Assembly (NCBI GenBank): GCA_014960805.1
Contig: CP063163.1
Location: 2,312,001 to 2,376,000, forward strand
DNA length: 64,000 nucleotides
Direction: 5' to 3'
DNA from: Cytobacillus suaedae
GTDB taxonomy: Bacteria > Bacillota > Bacilli > Bacillales > Bacillaceae_L
Shown here: positions 7,893-16,832 of the stretch, in pieces
Position numbering within the stretch: the first letter of the stretch is position 1
Layout: each line of letters begins with the position of its first letter
Notes under the pieces: model-generated
What the model was told of the DNA's origin: nothing
What the model saw: the letters and a program-made list of their open reading frames with translations, nothing else
Database searches by the model: none
Position numbers and translations under genes: made by a program

Positions 7893-9575
7893 GTGAAGAT
7901 TGCTTTTCAGATTACAAAATTAGTAATCATCTATTTTCTCGTCGTGGTTACACTCCTGTTAGTTGCAATGTTTCCACGACAAACGAATTTAGTTGAAGTC
8001 AACGAATTTCAGGTGAAATATCATTTTTCTATCGTAGATTATACACACCATATATATAGTTATCTGATTGAAAGAGTAACAACCCTCAGTCTAGGTCAAA
8101 CCTTTTTGAAAGCATCGGTCTTTGATGAGGCAACTTTCTTTCTTGGAAAAAGTTTTACTGTTATATTCCTAGCCTTATTACTTACAATCACATTTACTAC
8201 CCTTTTGCTATTTATAATTCGGGAAAAAGGAATTAAGAGTTTACTAGATAAAGCTTTAAGTAAAATTCCCACTTGGATTCAAGTTCCCAACTTCTTATTT
8301 TACATTGTACTTCTTTCATGGTTTCCATTTTTCTTACAAGAACCTTCTATACTCCAACTTGGAATCCTTATAGCCCTTGTCCCCTCCATTTATATTATTC
8401 GAAAGGGTTATTTACAGAATATTAGATCCCTATTTGAAAAATTTCACATCATAGTCCTTTTAATCGTTGGAAATCTATTTATCATTGAATGGCTCTTTGC
8501 ATATAACGGTGCGGCCTTTCATGTCTTTGAACTGATTGATCATAGCACTGGTAAATTCACTAGGGCCTCTAGTACGTACGAATATGAATTAATTATTGCT
8601 ATTTTACTAGGATTTGTAGTACTTTTTCTGTTATCACAATGGGTCTCCTACTTCGCTTCAAGATCACAATCTAAACAGCCTTGGTATAAGCTTTTTCTTA
8701 AACAATGGATTGTTGTAATGGGAATCGTTGCACTAATTCTTGTACCCCGTGCAGCAAGTATGGATTATATAAACAACCCTTATATTTTTTCGAGTGAACT
8801 CTATAAAGACAATATTGTTGGCCTGCTTACAAACCTGAAGGAAAACCAATCTCTTGGTGAAACAAAATCAGGCCTTCCAATTGAATCTGAGATTGGAAGA
8901 TATTTCGGTAGAAGTATGAAAATTATTATAACAACCTTTTTCATTAGTATGATACTAGGTGTTCTTAAAGGCTTACTCGATTATCAATACCAAAATCGCT
9001 GGTTTTCATTTGTTGGTAGAGGAACTACTTGGCTCACTTCTTCCTTACCTGATTTTTTGCTTATCATTCTAATACAATGGTTTATCATCTATAACATGCG
9101 GTTCCTGGATATTTTCGGACATGAGCATTGGTTCAATTTCATCCTACCATCATTATTAGTCTCCATACATCCAATCATGTATTTAGCGAATGTTACACGA
9201 AACGCTTGTGAAGAGCAAGCAGGTGAACAGTATGTTCTCGTCGCCTATTCAAAGGGATTAACAAGGGCTCGGGTAATATATAAACATATTTTCAAAAATA
9301 CCATTGGCGTCATTTGCAGTCACATTTCATCTGTTATGTTATTCATCATGTCAAATTTACTTATTATTGAATGGCTTTTAGATTACAAGGGTGCAGCTTA
9401 TCGCCTTCTTCAAGCGGTCGAATTAAAAAAGCAAATAAAATTCCAAGGTTCCTTAGGTACAGCTGAGGCTCCGGTTATCTTCGGGATAATGGTTTGTTTT
9501 CTGCTTCCCCTATTCATCGCACAGGTGATAAATGTTGTCATAAAAATTAGACACAATCGGATTGGGAGGGAATGA
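7893..9575 (+). CDS. OppB-like ABC permease with internal duplication
   Basis: A 560-residue membrane protein starting at GTG 7893 behind AAGGAGG. The C-terminal half (about 330-560) is an OppB/DppB-type permease domain. Its cytoplasmic coupling loop reads EQYVLVAYSKGLTRARVIYK, the EAA-loop equivalent that contacts the ATPase. The N-terminal half looks like a second, degraded copy: GNLFIIEWLFAYNGAAFHV near residue 193 mirrors SNLLIIEWLLDYKGAAYRL near 490. The N-half lacks a recognisable EAA loop. Canonical OppB proteins are about 310-330 residues, so this is a fusion or duplication. It is followed by an OppC-like permease with no ATPase gene nearby. Confidence 0.8.
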   Translation: MKIAFQITKLVIIYFLVVVTLLLVAMFPRQTNLVEVNEFQVKYHFSIVDYTHHIYSYLIERVTTLSLGQTFLKASVFDEATFFLGKSFTVIFLALLLTITFTTLLLFIIREKGIKSLLDKALSKIPTWIQVPNFLFYIVLLSWFPFFLQEPSILQLGILIALVPSIYIIRKGYLQNIRSLFEKFHIIVLLIVGNLFIIEWLFAYNGAAFHVFELIDHSTGKFTRASSTYEYELIIAILLGFVVLFLLSQWVSYFASRSQSKQPWYKLFLKQWIVVMGIVALILVPRAASMDYINNPYIFSSELYKDNIVGLLTNLKENQSLGETKSGLPIESEIGRYFGRSMKIIITTFFISMILGVLKGLLDYQYQNRWFSFVGRGTTWLTSSLPDFLLIILIQWFIIYNMRFLDIFGHEHWFNFILPSLLVSIHPIMYLANVTRNACEEQAGEQYVLVAYSKGLTRARVIYKHIFKNTIGVICSHISSVMLFIMSNLLIIEWLLDYKGAAYRLLQAVELKKQIKFQGSLGTAEAPVIFGIMVCFLLPLFIAQVINVVIKIRHNRIGRE

Positions 9576-9576
9576 T

Positions 9577-10473
9577 ATGAAAAATAACTATTTATTATGG
9601 GCTGGTATCACTTTATTTTCAGTGTTGGTTCTAGTCATGATTTTTGAATCCTCCCTTGTCTCGGAGGAAAAATTAGAAATAAGTAGAATCGTATTTTATG
9701 AGGATGGCTCAATGGATAGAGCCCCTTTCCCTCCATCAAAGGAAAACTTTTTTGGTTCAGACAGTGATGGTAAAGGGATTTTTGATATGATGGTTCTTGG
9801 TACAAGAGACACGCTTCTTATTATTTTCTTAATTACAGTTATTCGATACGTCATAGCAATACCGCTAGCATTGTTCGCATCTGAAAAAAGAGGTTTATCT
9901 CACTGGACGGTCACTAGTCTTAATACGTTTTTCTCCAGTATCCCGACTTTGATTGCGGCAATAATATTAGTAAATCTGCCCTTTTTAATCTTTTCAGAAA
10001 ATCGGTACATTTGGTGTGTATTCATACTTGCCTTTATCGAAGTCGGAAGAGTCAGCCATCTTTTTCAACAGCAAGCGTACGATCTATCAGAGAAAGAATT
10101 TATTAGAGTTGCCAGACTGCAAGGAAACAGTCATACCGGAATCATTTTCCGACACTATCTTCCATACTTATTCCCAGCCATGATCACCAATTTCTTTTCA
10201 GATCTTGGCCGTGTGACGATTCTTATAGGGCAGCTTGGATTATTCAATATATTTGTAACCCATCAACTCCTTGATGTGGGTCATGGTTATTTCGAGCTGC
10301 AGAACTCTAGCTATAACTGGGCAACTCTGTTATCAACAACACGATCGAGCCTAATAAGTGCCCCATGGATACCATTGTTCCCAGCACTCGCACTCTGTTA
10401 TGTCATGTTTACATTTAACATTATCGGAGAAGGATTACGACGCAAATTTACAAAGAGTGCGGAGTATTTGTAA
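9577..10473 (+). CDS. OppC-like ABC transporter permease
   Basis: A 298-residue DppC/OppC-type inner-membrane permease. ATG 9577 has GGGAGGG six bases upstream. The coupling loop reads EKEFIRVARLQGNSHTGIIF, and FFGSDSDGKGIFDMMVLGTR near residue 60 resembles the family's 'GTDxxGRDxxSRxxxGxR' segment. It follows the OppB-like gene by one base. It should form a heterodimeric channel with that protein. Neither a peptide-binding lipoprotein nor ATPases lie in the operon, so these would have to come from elsewhere. Confidence 0.82.
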   Translation: MKNNYLLWAGITLFSVLVLVMIFESSLVSEEKLEISRIVFYEDGSMDRAPFPPSKENFFGSDSDGKGIFDMMVLGTRDTLLIIFLITVIRYVIAIPLALFASEKRGLSHWTVTSLNTFFSSIPTLIAAIILVNLPFLIFSENRYIWCVFILAFIEVGRVSHLFQQQAYDLSEKEFIRVARLQGNSHTGIIFRHYLPYLFPAMITNFFSDLGRVTILIGQLGLFNIFVTHQLLDVGHGYFELQNSSYNWATLLSTTRSSLISAPWIPLFPALALCYVMFTFNIIGEGLRRKFTKSAEYL

Positions 10474-10480
10474 AATAAAT

Positions 10481-10520
10481 AAGCGAACAGTATCTTTAAT
10501 ACTGTTCGCTTTGCTCTTTA
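10481..10520. terminator. Bidirectional terminator between convergent genes
   Basis: AAGCGAACAGTA (10481-10492) pairs with TACTGTTCGCTT (10500-10511), with T-rich sequence on both sides. It ends the sigma/permease operon and, on the other strand, the gene at 10518. Confidence 0.8.
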
Positions 10521-11030
10521 TTTAAAGAATGTAGCTAAGATCTGATCGACAGACATCCCACTATTTACTTCATAAGTACCTGGACGAAGCTTATTAGCTA
10601 GACCTCTATCTTCCACAATTTTAGTGAAATTAAAGGCATTTTCAATATAACCCGCTTGTTGAAGGGCTTTACCTACATCAATACTTGTCATACCTTCTGC
10701 AACAGTGACTGTTGTTTTGGTAACTTCGGATTCTTTCTTTTTAGTATCCTCTTTAGTCGAATTCTCTTTTTGTGCCGTTTCACCAGATTTCTCTTTTGTA
10801 GACTCTTCTCCTTCTACTTCCTTAGGACCTGTGATTTGTTGCCACTCTTCATCCGACAAAATAACATACCCTTTGGTTGTTAGTTGCTCTTTCATTTCGT
10901 CTTCAGTTACAGCAATGGTTGTTTCAATTACACTTGTTTCAGTGTTAGGCTCAGCATAATATACCGCACCACATACACCTGTTGAAACAATCAGTCCTGC
11001 TGCAAAGCTTATTATCAATTTAGGATTCAT
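10518..11030 (-). CDS. Membrane-anchored protein with MltG-type LysM-like domain
   Basis: A 170-residue protein: N-terminal signal anchor IISFAAGLIVSTGVCGAVYY (residues 6-25), a Glu/Lys/Thr-rich linker (about 75-103), then a domain containing TVAEGMTSIDVGKALQQAGY and LRPGTYEVNSGMS. The C-terminal part resembles the LysM-like N-domain of the MltG (YceG) endolytic transglycosylase. The catalytic transglycosylase domain is absent, so it is probably a cell-surface accessory protein rather than an enzyme. It overlaps the upstream gene by 11 bp. Confidence 0.6.
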   Translation of the reverse strand: MNPKLIISFAAGLIVSTGVCGAVYYAEPNTETSVIETTIAVTEDEMKEQLTTKGYVILSDEEWQQITGPKEVEGEESTKEKSGETAQKENSTKEDTKKKESEVTKTTVTVAEGMTSIDVGKALQQAGYIENAFNFTKIVEDRGLANKLRPGTYEVNSGMSVDQILATFFK

Positions 11031-11400
11031 TCGCTACATTTCTCCTTCCATCAACGGATACATATGGAGAAAGTAGATGTTGAATTTCAATGATAGATAA
11101 ATCTTTTTGTGCGGAAATTCCTTCAAGTGAATATCCACGTTTATGCATATCTAGCACTTCTCTTAACAGTACACGTTTGCTTGAAGAATCTGTTTGAATA
11201 CCAACCTCTTTTGCAAAAATTTCAGCATCAAGCTCTAGATTACGAACTTGGTTGCCAAGTCTATTAATCTCTTCCATTAGTTGAATGGACACTAAATCTA
11301 TTTCTTTTTTCTCTTTTTTCGCTAATTGTTTCATTCGCACAAATGAAAAGATAAGTAACAACATTGCAATTCCAAATAAAATTGTTAAAGCCAAGCCCAT
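11020..11400 (-). CDS. Small membrane-anchored coiled-coil protein
   Basis: I read 126 residues from ATG 11400, which has GGAGG upstream; longer readings to 11586 lack a ribosome site. The N-terminus has one membrane segment (GLALTILFGIAMLLLIFSF). Next come a charged helix with coiled-coil character (KKEKKEIDLVSIQLMEEINR) and a C-terminal segment LHKRGYS-like (DMHKRGYSLEGISAQKDLS). The last looks like the helix-turn-helix-like tail of small Bacillus proteins found with MltG-like partners. It is translationally coupled to the MltG-like gene downstream. Function unknown. Confidence 0.6.
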   Translation of the reverse strand: MGLALTILFGIAMLLLIFSFVRMKQLAKKEKKEIDLVSIQLMEEINRLGNQVRNLELDAEIFAKEVGIQTDSSSKRVLLREVLDMHKRGYSLEGISAQKDLSIIEIQHLLSPYVSVDGRRNVANES

Positions 11401-11582
11401 CCTATTTTGCCTCCAATAACTGAATCTAAATTCTAGCAAACTTATTATACTACAATCTTGTCGATTTTTGCCCCCAAACATCAAAACAAGTCGAAAGTAA
11501 TTGAATTTGTTAAAATAAAGTAATCGAATTGTAACGGTAAATAGGAAGATTGTACCTTGATTTTGACTAATATTTTTAAGAG

Positions 11583-11617
11583 ACAAAACAAAAACCCAAA
11601 TCTTTTCTGATCTGGGT
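11583..11617 (-). terminator. Terminator of the aminotransferase gene
   Basis: On the minus strand ACCCAGATC pairs with GATTTGGGT (one G-U pair) across a 6-nt loop and is followed by TTTTGTTTTG. Confidence 0.8.
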
Positions 11618-11631
11618 CTCGATGGTAATAT

Positions 11632-12984
11632 CTATAAACTATTAACCTCTTCAGTTACTGTTTTTATAATAAACTCTAAATCTTCTTCTAGAATATTTAA
11701 CGGCGGGGAAAGGGTTAGGACATTGTTATATCCGGCAACAGTCGCACCATTTTTACCAAGTATTAAGCCTTTTTGTTTACACCCGGCAATGACTTTGTTA
11801 ACAAGCTCCACTTCTAGTGGTTCCTTAGTAATTTTGTTTTTTACAAGTTCGATTCCGACAAGCAAACCTTTCCCTCTTACATTCCCTACATAGGAATGAT
11901 CTTGTAGATTGCTAGCTAAGATTTGTTTTAATCGCTCGCCTAGAGTTTTTGAGCGGGCAAAAAGATTTTCGTTTTCCATGATCTCAAGGTTTTTCATCGC
12001 AAGTGCGCATGCTGCAGGATTTCCCCCAAAGGTATTTATATGACGGAAATAATCGTATTCCTCTGTTCCTTTAAATGATTCATAGATTTCCTTTCTCACA
12101 GCGGTGACTGATAGAGGTAAATAAGCACTCGTAATTCCTTTAGCCATTGTAATGATGTCTGGTGTTACACCATAATTCATGAAGCCGAACGGTTTACCTG
12201 TTCTCCCAAAACCACAAATTACTTCATCAACAATGAGCAGAGCTCCATGCTTTTCACAAACCTCTTTTACCCCTTTCATGTACCCATCAGGTGGAATTAA
12301 AATGCCACCACCAGTAATAATTGGTTCCATAATCATTCCTGCAATTGTTTCACTTAACTCCCATGTCATGGCACGATCTATGTCTTGGACGGACTTTAAT
12401 TCGGTTGGCTTACAGTCATCACTTTCTGGGCAGCGGTATGAATCTGGTGGAGCAACATGAATAAAACCGGGTGCTAGTGGCTCATACTTAAACTTTCGTT
12501 GTGCCTGACCCGTGGCAGCGAGTGAACCCATCGAATTCCCATGGTATGAGCGGTATCTAGAAATAAACTTATAACGAGATCCTTCTCCTCTTTGCTGATG
12601 ATATTGTCTCGCAATCTTAAAAGCCGTTTCATTTGCTTCTGAACCGCTATTAGAGAAGAAGATTACATATTCTTCTCCTAGCATTTCGTTGAGCTTTTCA
12701 GCTAGTTTAATTGCTGGAGTATGACTTTGCGTAAGCGGATAATAGGCCATTTCCTTTAATTGCTCATAAGCAGCTTCAGCGAGCTCAGTTCTACCATAAC
12801 CTACGTTTACACACCATAATCCAGCCATCCCATCTAGGTAGCGTTTTCCGGTATAATCTGTTACCCACGACCCCTCTGCTTTCTCAACAACCATTGTCCC
12901 ATCCGGGTTATAAGGTTTCATCGAATGCCAGACATAATCCTTATCCTTTGAAAGGATATCACTATCTTGTTTCATCTTTGTCAT
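11632..12984 (-). CDS. Class III omega-amino acid:pyruvate aminotransferase (probable beta-alanine transaminase)
   Basis: A 450-residue PLP-dependent class III aminotransferase. I prefer the start at ATG 12984 (GGGG nine bases upstream) over 13008. Motifs are the phosphate-binding SNSGSEANE, the PLP-ring contact LIVDEVICGFGRTG, and the Schiff-base Lys in TMAKGITSAYLPLS. It should transfer the amino group of beta-alanine or 3-aminoisobutyrate to pyruvate, giving malonate or methylmalonate semialdehyde. The neighbouring semialdehyde dehydrogenase and the pyrimidine-degradation island support this substrate. By sequence alone other omega-amino acids remain possible. Confidence 0.85.
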   Translation of the reverse strand: MTKMKQDSDILSKDKDYVWHSMKPYNPDGTMVVEKAEGSWVTDYTGKRYLDGMAGLWCVNVGYGRTELAEAAYEQLKEMAYYPLTQSHTPAIKLAEKLNEMLGEEYVIFFSNSGSEANETAFKIARQYHQQRGEGSRYKFISRYRSYHGNSMGSLAATGQAQRKFKYEPLAPGFIHVAPPDSYRCPESDDCKPTELKSVQDIDRAMTWELSETIAGMIMEPIITGGGILIPPDGYMKGVKEVCEKHGALLIVDEVICGFGRTGKPFGFMNYGVTPDIITMAKGITSAYLPLSVTAVRKEIYESFKGTEEYDYFRHINTFGGNPAACALAMKNLEIMENENLFARSKTLGERLKQILASNLQDHSYVGNVRGKGLLVGIELVKNKITKEPLEVELVNKVIAGCKQKGLILGKNGATVAGYNNVLTLSPPLNILEEDLEFIIKTVTEEVNSL

Positions 12985-13027
12985 CACGTCTTTCCCCTTT
13001 CCATTCATGAAAATCGGACAAAAACAC

Positions 13028-13062
13028 GAGGGGAGTACTCTAGAGGGATACTCTCCCCTTTT
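13028..13062 (-). terminator. Weak hairpin between dehydrogenase and aminotransferase genes
   Basis: AGGGGAG (13029-13035) pairs with CTCCCCT near 13052-13058. On the transcribed strand the downstream tract is only moderately T-rich, so it may attenuate rather than end transcription. Confidence 0.4.
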
Positions 13063-13074
13063 TACAACAGTGTA

Positions 13075-14541
13075 TTAATAATCAAAACGGGATGTAATCA
13101 TTTTTTTACGAGTAAAGAAATTTACTCCATCTTTTCCGTTTACATGAAGGTCTCCATAGAAAGAATCCTTCCAGCCTGAGAATGGGAAAAAGGCCATTGT
13201 GGCTGGTACTCCTACATTGATTCCTAGCATACCAGCATCCGCTTCTTGTCTAAATTGTCTAACAGCTCTTGCATCCTTTGTATAGATCGTTGCTCCGTTT
13301 CCATAACGAGATTTACGAATATATTCAAGCCCTTCATCAAGATCCTTTGCGCGTAGTAAGCTTAATACAGGCGCAAAAATTTCATCTTTTGCAATTGTCA
13401 TTTCTGGGGTAACATGGTCAAAAATCGTTGCACCCAAGAAATTTCCTTCCTGCATTTTTTGCATATCCACTCGCCCATCTCTTATAAGTGTAGCGCCTTC
13501 TTCTAAGCCTTTTTCAATATAGCCTAACACCTTTTGGCGGTGAGAATCTCTAATTACTGGAGTAAGTAATACCTCATCATCTATTCCATTTCCGATAATC
13601 AGTTCATCAGCCTTATTTTTAAGTGCTTCAACAAATTTATCGCCATCTCCAACGACAACAACTGCACTGCACGCCATACAACGTTGACCAGCGCTTCCAA
13701 ATGTTGAACTAATGATATTAGCTACCGCTTTTTCCATGTCCGCATCTGGCATAACAATGTGATGATTTTTTGCACCTGAAAGAGCTTGAACACGTTTGCC
13801 TTGAGCAGCTGCTCTTTCGTAAACATATTTTGCAACCGGTTGTGAGCCAACAAATGATATCGCTTTCACTTCAGGGTGATCTAATAGTCCATTTACAACA
13901 TCATGTGCACCATGGACAATGTTCAATACGCCTTTTGGAGCACCAGCTTCTGTAAACAATCTAGCAAGCTCATTTGCTAAAATCGGTGTACGTTCTGAAG
14001 GCTTAAGTACAAATGTATTTCCACACGCAATTGCTAGTGGGAACATCCACATAGGAACCATCATCGGGAAGTTAAATGGCGTAATTCCTCCAACTACACC
14101 TAAAGGAAAACGGAACATTTCTGAATCAATATCCTCGGCGATGTTTGCTAATGTTTCACCCATCATTAACGTTGGGGCACCTGCTGCAAACTCAACACAT
14201 TCTACTCCTCTTTGTACTTCTCCATGAGCCTCTTTATACGATTTTCCATTTTCTTGAACAATGAGTTGAGCTAACTTTTCATGGTTTTCAGTTAAAAGGT
14301 AGTGATATTTATAGAGAATTCTTGCTCTTTTTGGAACCGGTGTATCTCTCCATGTTTTAAAAGCTTCGGAGGCTGCTTTCACCGCCAAGTCTAGATCTTC
14401 TTTTGACGAAATTGGCACTCTTGCAAGTATCTCACCGGTTGCCGGGTTTGGAACCTCAAGTGTTTCAGTGCTTGTTGCTTCAACCCATTCTCCGTTAATA
14501 TAGTTACGTAGAACAACTGTTTCATTTTTAGTTACTGTCAT
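13075..14541 (-). CDS. mmsA: CoA-acylating (methyl)malonate-semialdehyde dehydrogenase
   Basis: A 488-residue aldehyde dehydrogenase of the MmsA/IolA type. The nucleophile is in [17 protein letters not shown]. The N-terminal motif [19 protein letters not shown] and [12 protein letters not shown] at the C-terminus are typical of the CoA-dependent members. It oxidises malonate semialdehyde to acetyl-CoA, or methylmalonate semialdehyde to propionyl-CoA, with NAD+ and CoA, in the cytoplasm. ATG 14541 has GAGGAGG upstream. The aminotransferase gene follows on the same strand, so the two enzymes finish uracil and thymine breakdown. In other Bacillus the same family serves myo-inositol degradation; no inositol genes are here. 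Confidence 0.9.
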   Translation of the reverse strand: MTVTKNETVVLRNYINGEWVEATSTETLEVPNPATGEILARVPISSKEDLDLAVKAASEAFKTWRDTPVPKRARILYKYHYLLTENHEKLAQLIVQENGKSYKEAHGEVQRGVECVEFAAGAPTLMMGETLANIAEDIDSEMFRFPLGVVGGITPFNFPMMVPMWMFPLAIACGNTFVLKPSERTPILANELARLFTEAGAPKGVLNIVHGAHDVVNGLLDHPEVKAISFVGSQPVAKYVYERAAAQGKRVQALSGAKNHHIVMPDADMEKAVANIISSTFGSAGQRCMACSAVVVVGDGDKFVEALKNKADELIIGNGIDDEVLLTPVIRDSHRQKVLGYIEKGLEEGATLIRDGRVDMQKMQEGNFLGATIFDHVTPEMTIAKDEIFAPVLSLLRAKDLDEGLEYIRKSRYGNGATIYTKDARAVRQFRQEADAGMLGINVGVPATMAFFPFSGWKDSFYGDLHVNGKDGVNFFTRKKMITSRFDY

Positions 14542-14664
14542 ATTGATGCCTCCTCTTACTTGTCTGTAATTCTTATTATACTAATCTATGTTAATTATCG
14601 CTCATTTTAAACATGCAATCATTAGACATTGTGTAAAATAAGTGGTGATGATTATTCTACAATG

Positions 14665-14699
14665 TGAACAAAGAAGAAACCTACATAGGTTGTAGGTTT
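14665..14699 (-). terminator. Probable terminator of the PucR-type regulator gene
   Basis: AAACCTAC (14677-14684) pairs with GTAGGTTT (14692-14699). On the minus strand it is followed by CTTCTTTGTTC. Confidence 0.5.
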
Positions 14700-14734
14700 G
14701 GTTATGTTCTTTATAATAGGTTTTATGTTCTCAT

Positions 14735-14846
14735 GCAAGTATCTTTTGTTATTTCGCAAGTATTTTCTTAAATTTCACAAGTATTATAGTAAATGTCGCA
14801 AGTATTTCTCTATTAATGCAAGTATTTAAGTTATTCTCACAAGTAT
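14735..14846. repeat. Array of six RCAAGTAT boxes at 21-bp period
   Basis: RCAAGTAT starts at 14735, 14756, 14777, 14798, 14818 and 14839, giving spacings of 21, 21, 21, 20 and 21. The bases between the boxes are AT-rich and not conserved. The array fills the 345-bp gap between the PucR-type gene and mmsA, upstream of mmsA. Two helical turns per unit would place every box on the same DNA face. Confidence 0.8.
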
Positions 14847-14886
14847 TGCAATAATTTCCCAAATAAACTAATTCAAAACCTTTATC

Positions 14887-16497
14887 CTAGTAAGCCTCCC
14901 GCTCAACTTCTGTCATTTTCCTCGCAGCTACTAAATATTCATACGATAATATCATAAATTCGATCGTTAATCGCTTTTCATGGTCCATAAAATCTGGGCC
15001 AAGTAGTTTTTCTAGCTTTTGTATCCGATGATAGAGTGTTTGCCTTACAATATAAAGTCTTTTGGCTGTCTCTTGTTTTGAGCCATTGCAGGATAAATAG
15101 ATTTTTAACGTTTCCATCAATTTTCCGTTGTATTTTTCATCATAAGTAATGATTGGTTCTAGATATTCTAGGACAAGTTCATGTAGGTCTAAGTGGCGGT
15201 TTAATTGTGAGATGATCCGATAAATGTGAAGGTCTTCGTAAAAGTGGCTTTCTGCTTTGTTTCCAAGTCTTTCTTGGATCCGAATCGTTTCTAGTGCAGT
15301 TTGATAGCTTAAATGGGTTGCAGTTATATCATCTACATATTTTCCAATCGCTATTTTCTTCTTTTGTTCACCTATTTGCGACTTAACATTACATACTCTT
15401 TCCATTCCTTGCTTGAATCTTTTTTTCCAGGTTGAACTTCCTCTTTCATTTAAAAAAATAAAAATTAAGGTGTTTCTCTTTTCAATCGCAAATAAACTGA
15501 ACCCCTGTTGTTCGAAAATCGCTCTAACAAATAGTTTGAAGTAGGTTATATCAGCTGATGAGTACTGGTCAAATGACTCAAGTTTAATTAAACAAACAAC
15601 TACACCTTTCGTTTGAAACTGTGGGTTTATATAGGATAGGTATTCTTTAATCTCTTCTTCTGTATGTACACCTTCTATCCATCCGTTTAGCCACTCGGTT
15701 TCTTCCATCCTTCTCTTTTCTTCTACATAAAGTTCACGTAATAATAACTGAGCAAGTGCCGTTGCGGTCCTATCTAATATAAGGTGGTCAAATTCTGTTA
15801 ACACTCGATCGTCAGAGCAAATAATCAGCTCAGCATAATGATCACCTAATAGTTGAATTGGATTCCTTTCGATTGAGTAAGATGAACTATCATTTTTTTC
15901 AATAGATTGTAAGAGTGATTTCCGCTCATTACTACTGCTGATATCAGGTATAAATTGAACTTCCTCATTGCTAAACAATAGTACCACTTGAACCTGTAGA
16001 TAATGATGAATGAATTTAAGGATCTCAATATAATTTTCAATTGTTAACAGCTTTTTATTAAGTGCTTGTGAGTAGCTTTCTAGGTCGGATATCATCTGGT
16101 ACTGACGATGGATGAGGAGTGTGTGAATGTCTTGTGTGATTTCTACGAAAGGGACTTCCTTGTGAAAAACAATAATTGGAAAGTGTGATTGATTTGCTAG
16201 ATCGATGACTTGTTGTGGAATAGTGGATGTAAAGGTACCAATTTCAATACATAGTCCAGCAGCATCTGAGTCGATTAGTTGTTGGACAAGAGAAAGAAAG
16301 ATGTCATGGTTGTCCTTCCATGCGACACCTGTTGAAAGGATTAACTCACTTCCATTTAATAGATTACGAATGTTAATAATTTCAACAACATGAACCCATT
16401 TTACTAAACGGCCTAGCCCCTCTTCTCCAGCAATGATTTCAACATTTTCAAAATGTTTTCTTTCTAAAATATCCTTAACCATGAGATAAGATTTCAA
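14887..16497 (-). CDS. PucR-family transcriptional regulator
   Basis: A 536-residue regulator with a PucR N-terminal domain (about residues 10-130, with LVKWVHVVEI and ELILSTGVAW) and a C-terminal PucR-type helix-turn-helix (KIYLSCNGSKQETAKRLYIV then RQTLYHRIQKLEKLLG). TTG 16497 is the likely start: GGGAG lies eight bases upstream, whereas ATG 16518 has no ribosome site. PucR controls purine catabolism in B. subtilis. Here the position inside the pyrimidine-degradation island suggests control of that pathway, probably with a pathway intermediate as effector (inference). It is transcribed apart from the operon upstream, which ends in a terminator. Confidence 0.88.
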   Translation of the reverse strand: MKSYLMVKDILERKHFENVEIIAGEEGLGRLVKWVHVVEIINIRNLLNGSELILSTGVAWKDNHDIFLSLVQQLIDSDAAGLCIEIGTFTSTIPQQVIDLANQSHFPIIVFHKEVPFVEITQDIHTLLIHRQYQMISDLESYSQALNKKLLTIENYIEILKFIHHYLQVQVVLLFSNEEVQFIPDISSSNERKSLLQSIEKNDSSSYSIERNPIQLLGDHYAELIICSDDRVLTEFDHLILDRTATALAQLLLRELYVEEKRRMEETEWLNGWIEGVHTEEEIKEYLSYINPQFQTKGVVVCLIKLESFDQYSSADITYFKLFVRAIFEQQGFSLFAIEKRNTLIFIFLNERGSSTWKKRFKQGMERVCNVKSQIGEQKKKIAIGKYVDDITATHLSYQTALETIRIQERLGNKAESHFYEDLHIYRIISQLNRHLDLHELVLEYLEPIITYDEKYNGKLMETLKIYLSCNGSKQETAKRLYIVRQTLYHRIQKLEKLLGPDFMDHEKRLTIEFMILSYEYLVAARKMTEVEREAY

Positions 16498-16582
16498 TGC
16501 TTCGTCTCCCTTATACATAAATTAAAGAATGATATTAATTATAAAACAGAAATCGTTAATTATCTATATTTTCAGAAAACAA

Positions 16583-16620
16583 CTGAAAAACTGGTATGCT
16601 TTTGATTAGCTTACCAGTTT
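16583..16620 (-). terminator. Terminator of the pyrimidine-degradation operon
   Basis: AAACTGGTA pairs with TACCAGTTT, with further pairing inside the loop. On the minus strand it is followed by TTTTTC. It separates the small-protein gene at 16633 from the PucR-type regulator. Confidence 0.75.
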
Positions 16621-16632
16621 CTAAAGTAAAGA

Positions 16633-16818
16633 CTATTCATTTGGATAATATGCATCGTACTCCTGAATCATTCCGTTGAACTTCTCTCTGTCATAAAAGT
16701 CTTCCGACTGCCAATAGGCTTTAATCCATTTGATCACTTCAAATGGTGTGTTACCGTTTCTCAGATTGTTATGACTGTATTTTTCATCATCTGCTTTCAG
16801 TTTTAAGAAGAATCCCAC
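16633..16818 (-). CDS. Small uncharacterised protein of the pyrimidine operon
   Basis: A 61-residue acidic, Tyr/Trp-rich protein. GTG 16818 is the start, with AGGAGG seven bases upstream; an overlapping ATG at 16820 is out of frame. The C-terminus contains EVIKWIKAYWQSEDFYDREK and ends EYDAYYPNE. No membrane segment and no cysteine. I do not recognise the family. It is the last gene of the operon, 14 bp after another small gene, so it is probably made together with the permease and catabolic enzymes. Confidence 0.7.
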   Translation of the reverse strand: MGFFLKLKADDEKYSHNNLRNGNTPFEVIKWIKAYWQSEDFYDREKFNGMIQEYDAYYPNE

Positions 16819-16832
16819 ATACGCTCCTCCTT

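Noticed and set aside
12984-13008. Longer start of the aminotransferase at 13008
   Set aside because: ATG 13008 has no Shine-Dalgarno, whereas ATG 12984 has GGGG at a usable distance.
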